DNA of 7,289 bases from a bacterium. GTDB lineage: Bacteria > Hydrogenedentota > Hydrogenedentia > Hydrogenedentiales > SLHB01. Under the pieces are notes generated by a model. It saw only the letters and a list, made by a program, of their open reading frames with translations, was not told where the DNA came from and did no database searches. Positions 5,272 through 7,289 of the stretch are shown piece by piece (the stretch's first letter is position 1; each line of letters opens with the position of its first letter). A program made the position numbers and the translations under genes. The stretch is taken from NCBI GenBank assembly GCA_024231375.1, contig JAAEQP010001786.1, forward strand, positions 1-7,289, written 5' to 3'.

Positions 5272-7289
5272 TCAGCCCTGCGCATCCACCACGGCGACGG
5301 CCGTCATGTTGACCACGTCCAATTCGTTGGACCCGCCGTGCTGCAGGATGTGGGCCGGTTTGCCCATGCCTAGCAGGATGGGGCCGACGACTTCGGCGCC
5401 GCCAACCTGCTGCAAGAGGCGAAACGCCGCGTTGCTGGACGACAAGCACGGGAACACGAGCACGTTCGCGCCGCCTTGCAGGCCGCTGGCGGGAAACTTC
5501 TGCTCGAGGAGATCCGCGGATACCGCCATGTCGGCTTGCACCTCGCCGTCGATGACCAGGCTGGGCTCTCGCTCCTTCACAAGCCCGACGGCCTCCTGGA
5601 TGCGCGTGGCCTCGTCGGACGGCACGTCGCCGAAGTTCGAGAATGACACCATGGCCACGCGCGGCTCCACGTCGAACCGCCGGACCTCGTTCGCGCACAT
5701 GATGGCAATGTCGGCGAGTTCCTTGGCACTTGGCGTCACGTTCATGGCCACATCGGCGAAGAAATAGAAGCTGTCCTTGGTCACCAGCATGTTCATGGCG
5801 GCGACGGTGTCCAGCCCTTCCGCCGGACCGATGGTGCGCATCAGCGGTTGGACGGTATCCGCGAAACTGGTGGTGAGGCCCGACACGACGCCGTCGGCAT
5901 CGCCCATGTGGACCATCATGGAACCGAAGTAGTTGGGATCGACGACCAACTCGCGTGCCGCCTCGGGGGTCACGCCTTGGCGCTGCCGCAGCTTGTACAG
6001 TTCCTCAGCGTAGGCTTCGCGGCAATCGGCTTCGTTCGGGTCGACGATCTCCGCGCCCTTGAGCGTCAGGCCCATGTCGTCCATGATGCCCTGGATCTCG
6101 TCCTTGGAGCCGAGAAGGACAGGCTGCGCCATGCCTTCGCTGAGAACCGCCTCGCAGGCCTTCAGAATCGGAGGATGCGTGCCTTCGGGATACACGATCC
6201 GCTTCGGCGCCTTGCGAGCCTTGTTGATCATGACCCGCATCACCTGCCGCGAGAACCCAAGCCGCGCTTCCAACTGCTCGCGGTATTCGTCGATGTCGAT
6301 GGTCTTCCGAGCGACGCCCGTGTCCATGGCGGCCTGCGCAACCGCCGCCGCCTCCCAGATGAGCACGCGCGGGTCGAAGGGCTTCGGGATGATGTATTCG
6401 GGGCCGAACTGCATGCGGTCTTTTCCGTAGGCCTTCATCACCTGGTAGGGCACGGGCTCCTTCGCGAGGTCGGCCAGTGCCTTGGCCGCGGCAATCTTCA
6501 TTTCGTCGTTGATGGCGCGCGCCTGCACGTCAAGCGCTCCACGGAAGATGAACGGGAATCCCAGCACGTTGTTCACCTGGTTGGGATAGTCGCTGCGGCC
6601 CGTTGCCATGATGATGTCGTCGCGGGCTTCCATGGCCTTCTCATAGGTGATTTCCGGGTCCGGGTTGGCCATGGCGAAGATGATCGGCTGGTCGGCCATG
6701 GACAGCAGCATTTCCGGCGTCACCGTGTCGGCGACCGATACGCCCGCAAACACGTCCGCGCCCTTCATGGCGTCGTCAAGCGTGCGCGCGTCGGTTTCGA
6801 TGGCAAATTCTTCTTTGTAGGGATTCATGCCCGCCGTGCGGCCTTTGTAGATGGCGCCTTTGCTGTCGCACAGAATGAGATTCTCGGGTTTCACGCCGAG
6901 GGTGATGTAGAACTTCGCGCACGCGATACCGGCCGCGCCCGCGCCGTTGAATACGACCTTGACGTCGTCGATCTTCTTGTCGATCAGCTCGAGTGCGTTG
7001 ACCAGGCCCGCACCCGAGATAATCGCCGTACCGTGCTGGTCGTCATGGAATACCGGGATGTCCATGAGTTCCTGCAACTTCTCTTCGATGTAGAAGCATT
7101 CGGGGGCCTTGATGTCTTCAAGGTTGATGCCGCCGAAGGTGGGCTCCATCAACTTCACGGCCTGGATGATCTCGTCCGGGTCTTTGGTGTCCAGTTCGAT
7201 ATCAAACACGTCGACGTCGGCGAACCGTTTGAACAGCACGCCTTTGCCTTCCATGACGGGTTTGCCCGCCATGGGACCGATATCGCCCA
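5272..7289 (-). CDS. maeB: NADP-dependent malic enzyme, MaeB type with C-terminal phosphotransacetylase-like domain, partial
   Basis: Oxidative decarboxylation of malate to pyruvate with NADPH, cytoplasmic. The stop is at 5272-5274; the frame is open through the window edge, where GDIGP precedes [11 protein letters not shown], matching the conserved G-G/[15 protein letters not shown] of the family. ATG 7270-7272 is therefore internal, and roughly the first 80-90 residues, with the catalytic Tyr region, lie outside. Numbering from that Met: [15 protein letters not shown] (46-60) and [11 protein letters not shown] (73-83) supply the acidic metal ligands; GAGAAG (110-115) is the NADP-binding glycine motif; [20 protein letters not shown] (224-243) is family-specific. 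A phosphotransacetylase-like domain fills about 345-662 ([12 protein letters not shown] at 353-364). In this architecture that domain is known for allosteric control by acetyl-CoA. It lacks the DLSRG motif of active Pta, having HILQHGGS (641-648) there. The whole length aligns well with E. coli MaeB from memory. Confidence 0.96.
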   Translation of the reverse strand, partial: GDIGPMAGKPVMEGKGVLFKRFADVDVFDIELDTKDPDEIIQAVKLMEPTFGGINLEDIKAPECFYIEEKLQELMDIPVFHDDQHGTAIISGAGLVNALELIDKKIDDVKVVFNGAGAAGIACAKFYITLGVKPENLILCDSKGAIYKGRTAGMNPYKEEFAIETDARTLDDAMKGADVFAGVSVADTVTPEMLLSMADQPIIFAMANPDPEITYEKAMEARDDIIMATGRSDYPNQVNNVLGFPFIFRGALDVQARAINDEMKIAAAKALADLAKEPVPYQVMKAYGKDRMQFGPEYIIPKPFDPRVLIWEAAAVAQAAMDTGVARKTIDIDEYREQLEARLGFSRQVMRVMINKARKAPKRIVYPEGTHPPILKACEAVLSEGMAQPVLLGSKDEIQGIMDDMGLTLKGAEIVDPNEADCREAYAEELYKLRQRQGVTPEAARELVVDPNYFGSMMVHMGDADGVVSGLTTSFADTVQPLMRTIGPAEGLDTVAAMNMLVTKDSFYFFADVAMNVTPSAKELADIAIMCANEVRRFDVEPRVAMVSFSNFGDVPSDEATRIQEAVGLVKEREPSLVIDGEVQADMAVSADLLEQKFPASGLQGGANVLVFPCLSSSNAAFRLLQQVGGAEVVGPILLGMGKPAHILQHGGSNELDVVNMTAVAVVDAQG

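Noticed and set aside
4886..5698. Minus-strand open frame of 270 codons spanning the intergenic region and the 3' part of maeB
   Set aside because: The translation is arginine- and glycine-rich and low in complexity, it overlaps maeB in another frame and crosses the terminator hairpin, so it is a shadow.
7270..7272. ATG as the start of MaeB
   Set aside because: The frame stays open to the window edge and the upstream codons GDIGP match the conserved motif just before [10 protein letters not shown], so this Met is internal.

Overview
This is a GC-rich bacterial window with four protein genes visible in two convergent blocks, plus the tail of a fifth. Three plus-strand genes, or parts of them, encode exported or extracellular-type proteins: the last 47 codons of a PQQ-like beta-propeller protein (1-144), a secreted HEAT-repeat protein with a C-terminal beta-sandwich (195-2279), and a secreted SGNH/GDSL hydrolase joined to a LamG-type lectin fold and an unassigned C-terminal region (2423-4483). 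A small HIT-family protein (4509-4985) follows. On the minus strand lies most of a bifunctional-type NADP malic enzyme, MaeB (5272-7289), cut off at its N terminus by the window edge. Large secreted proteins combining PQQ propellers, HEAT repeats, SGNH hydrolases and LamG domains are typical of Planctomycetota, other PVC-group bacteria and Candidatus Hydrogenedentota. That placement is an inference from gene style, not from a marker gene.

Layout. The first gene ends at 144, and a 50-base gap with a small GC-rich hairpin leads to the HEAT gene, whose real start is ATG 195. A 143-base gap (2280-2422) holds two perfect or near-perfect hairpins and then a good Shine-Dalgarno ahead of the TTG-started hydrolase gene. 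The HIT gene starts at or just after the hydrolase stop, so the two are probably co-transcribed and perhaps translationally coupled. The 286-base gap between HIT and maeB (4986-5271) is packed with inverted repeats, including a potential three-way junction at 5058-5110. It ends in a strong stem-loop (5212-5244) that looks like a shared terminator for the converging genes.

How the genes relate. The propeller, HEAT and SGNH/LamG proteins are plausibly parts of an envelope or extracellular carbohydrate-handling repertoire, but nothing in the sequence names a substrate. MaeB is central metabolism (malate to pyruvate plus NADPH) and has no evident link to the other block. I see no defence system, mobile element, CRISPR array or RNA gene. 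The window reads as mostly ordinary chromosome. Its best oddities are the structured intergenic element, the unassigned hydrolase C terminus, the cysteine-rich propeller tail and the missing catalytic motif in the phosphotransacetylase-like domain of MaeB.
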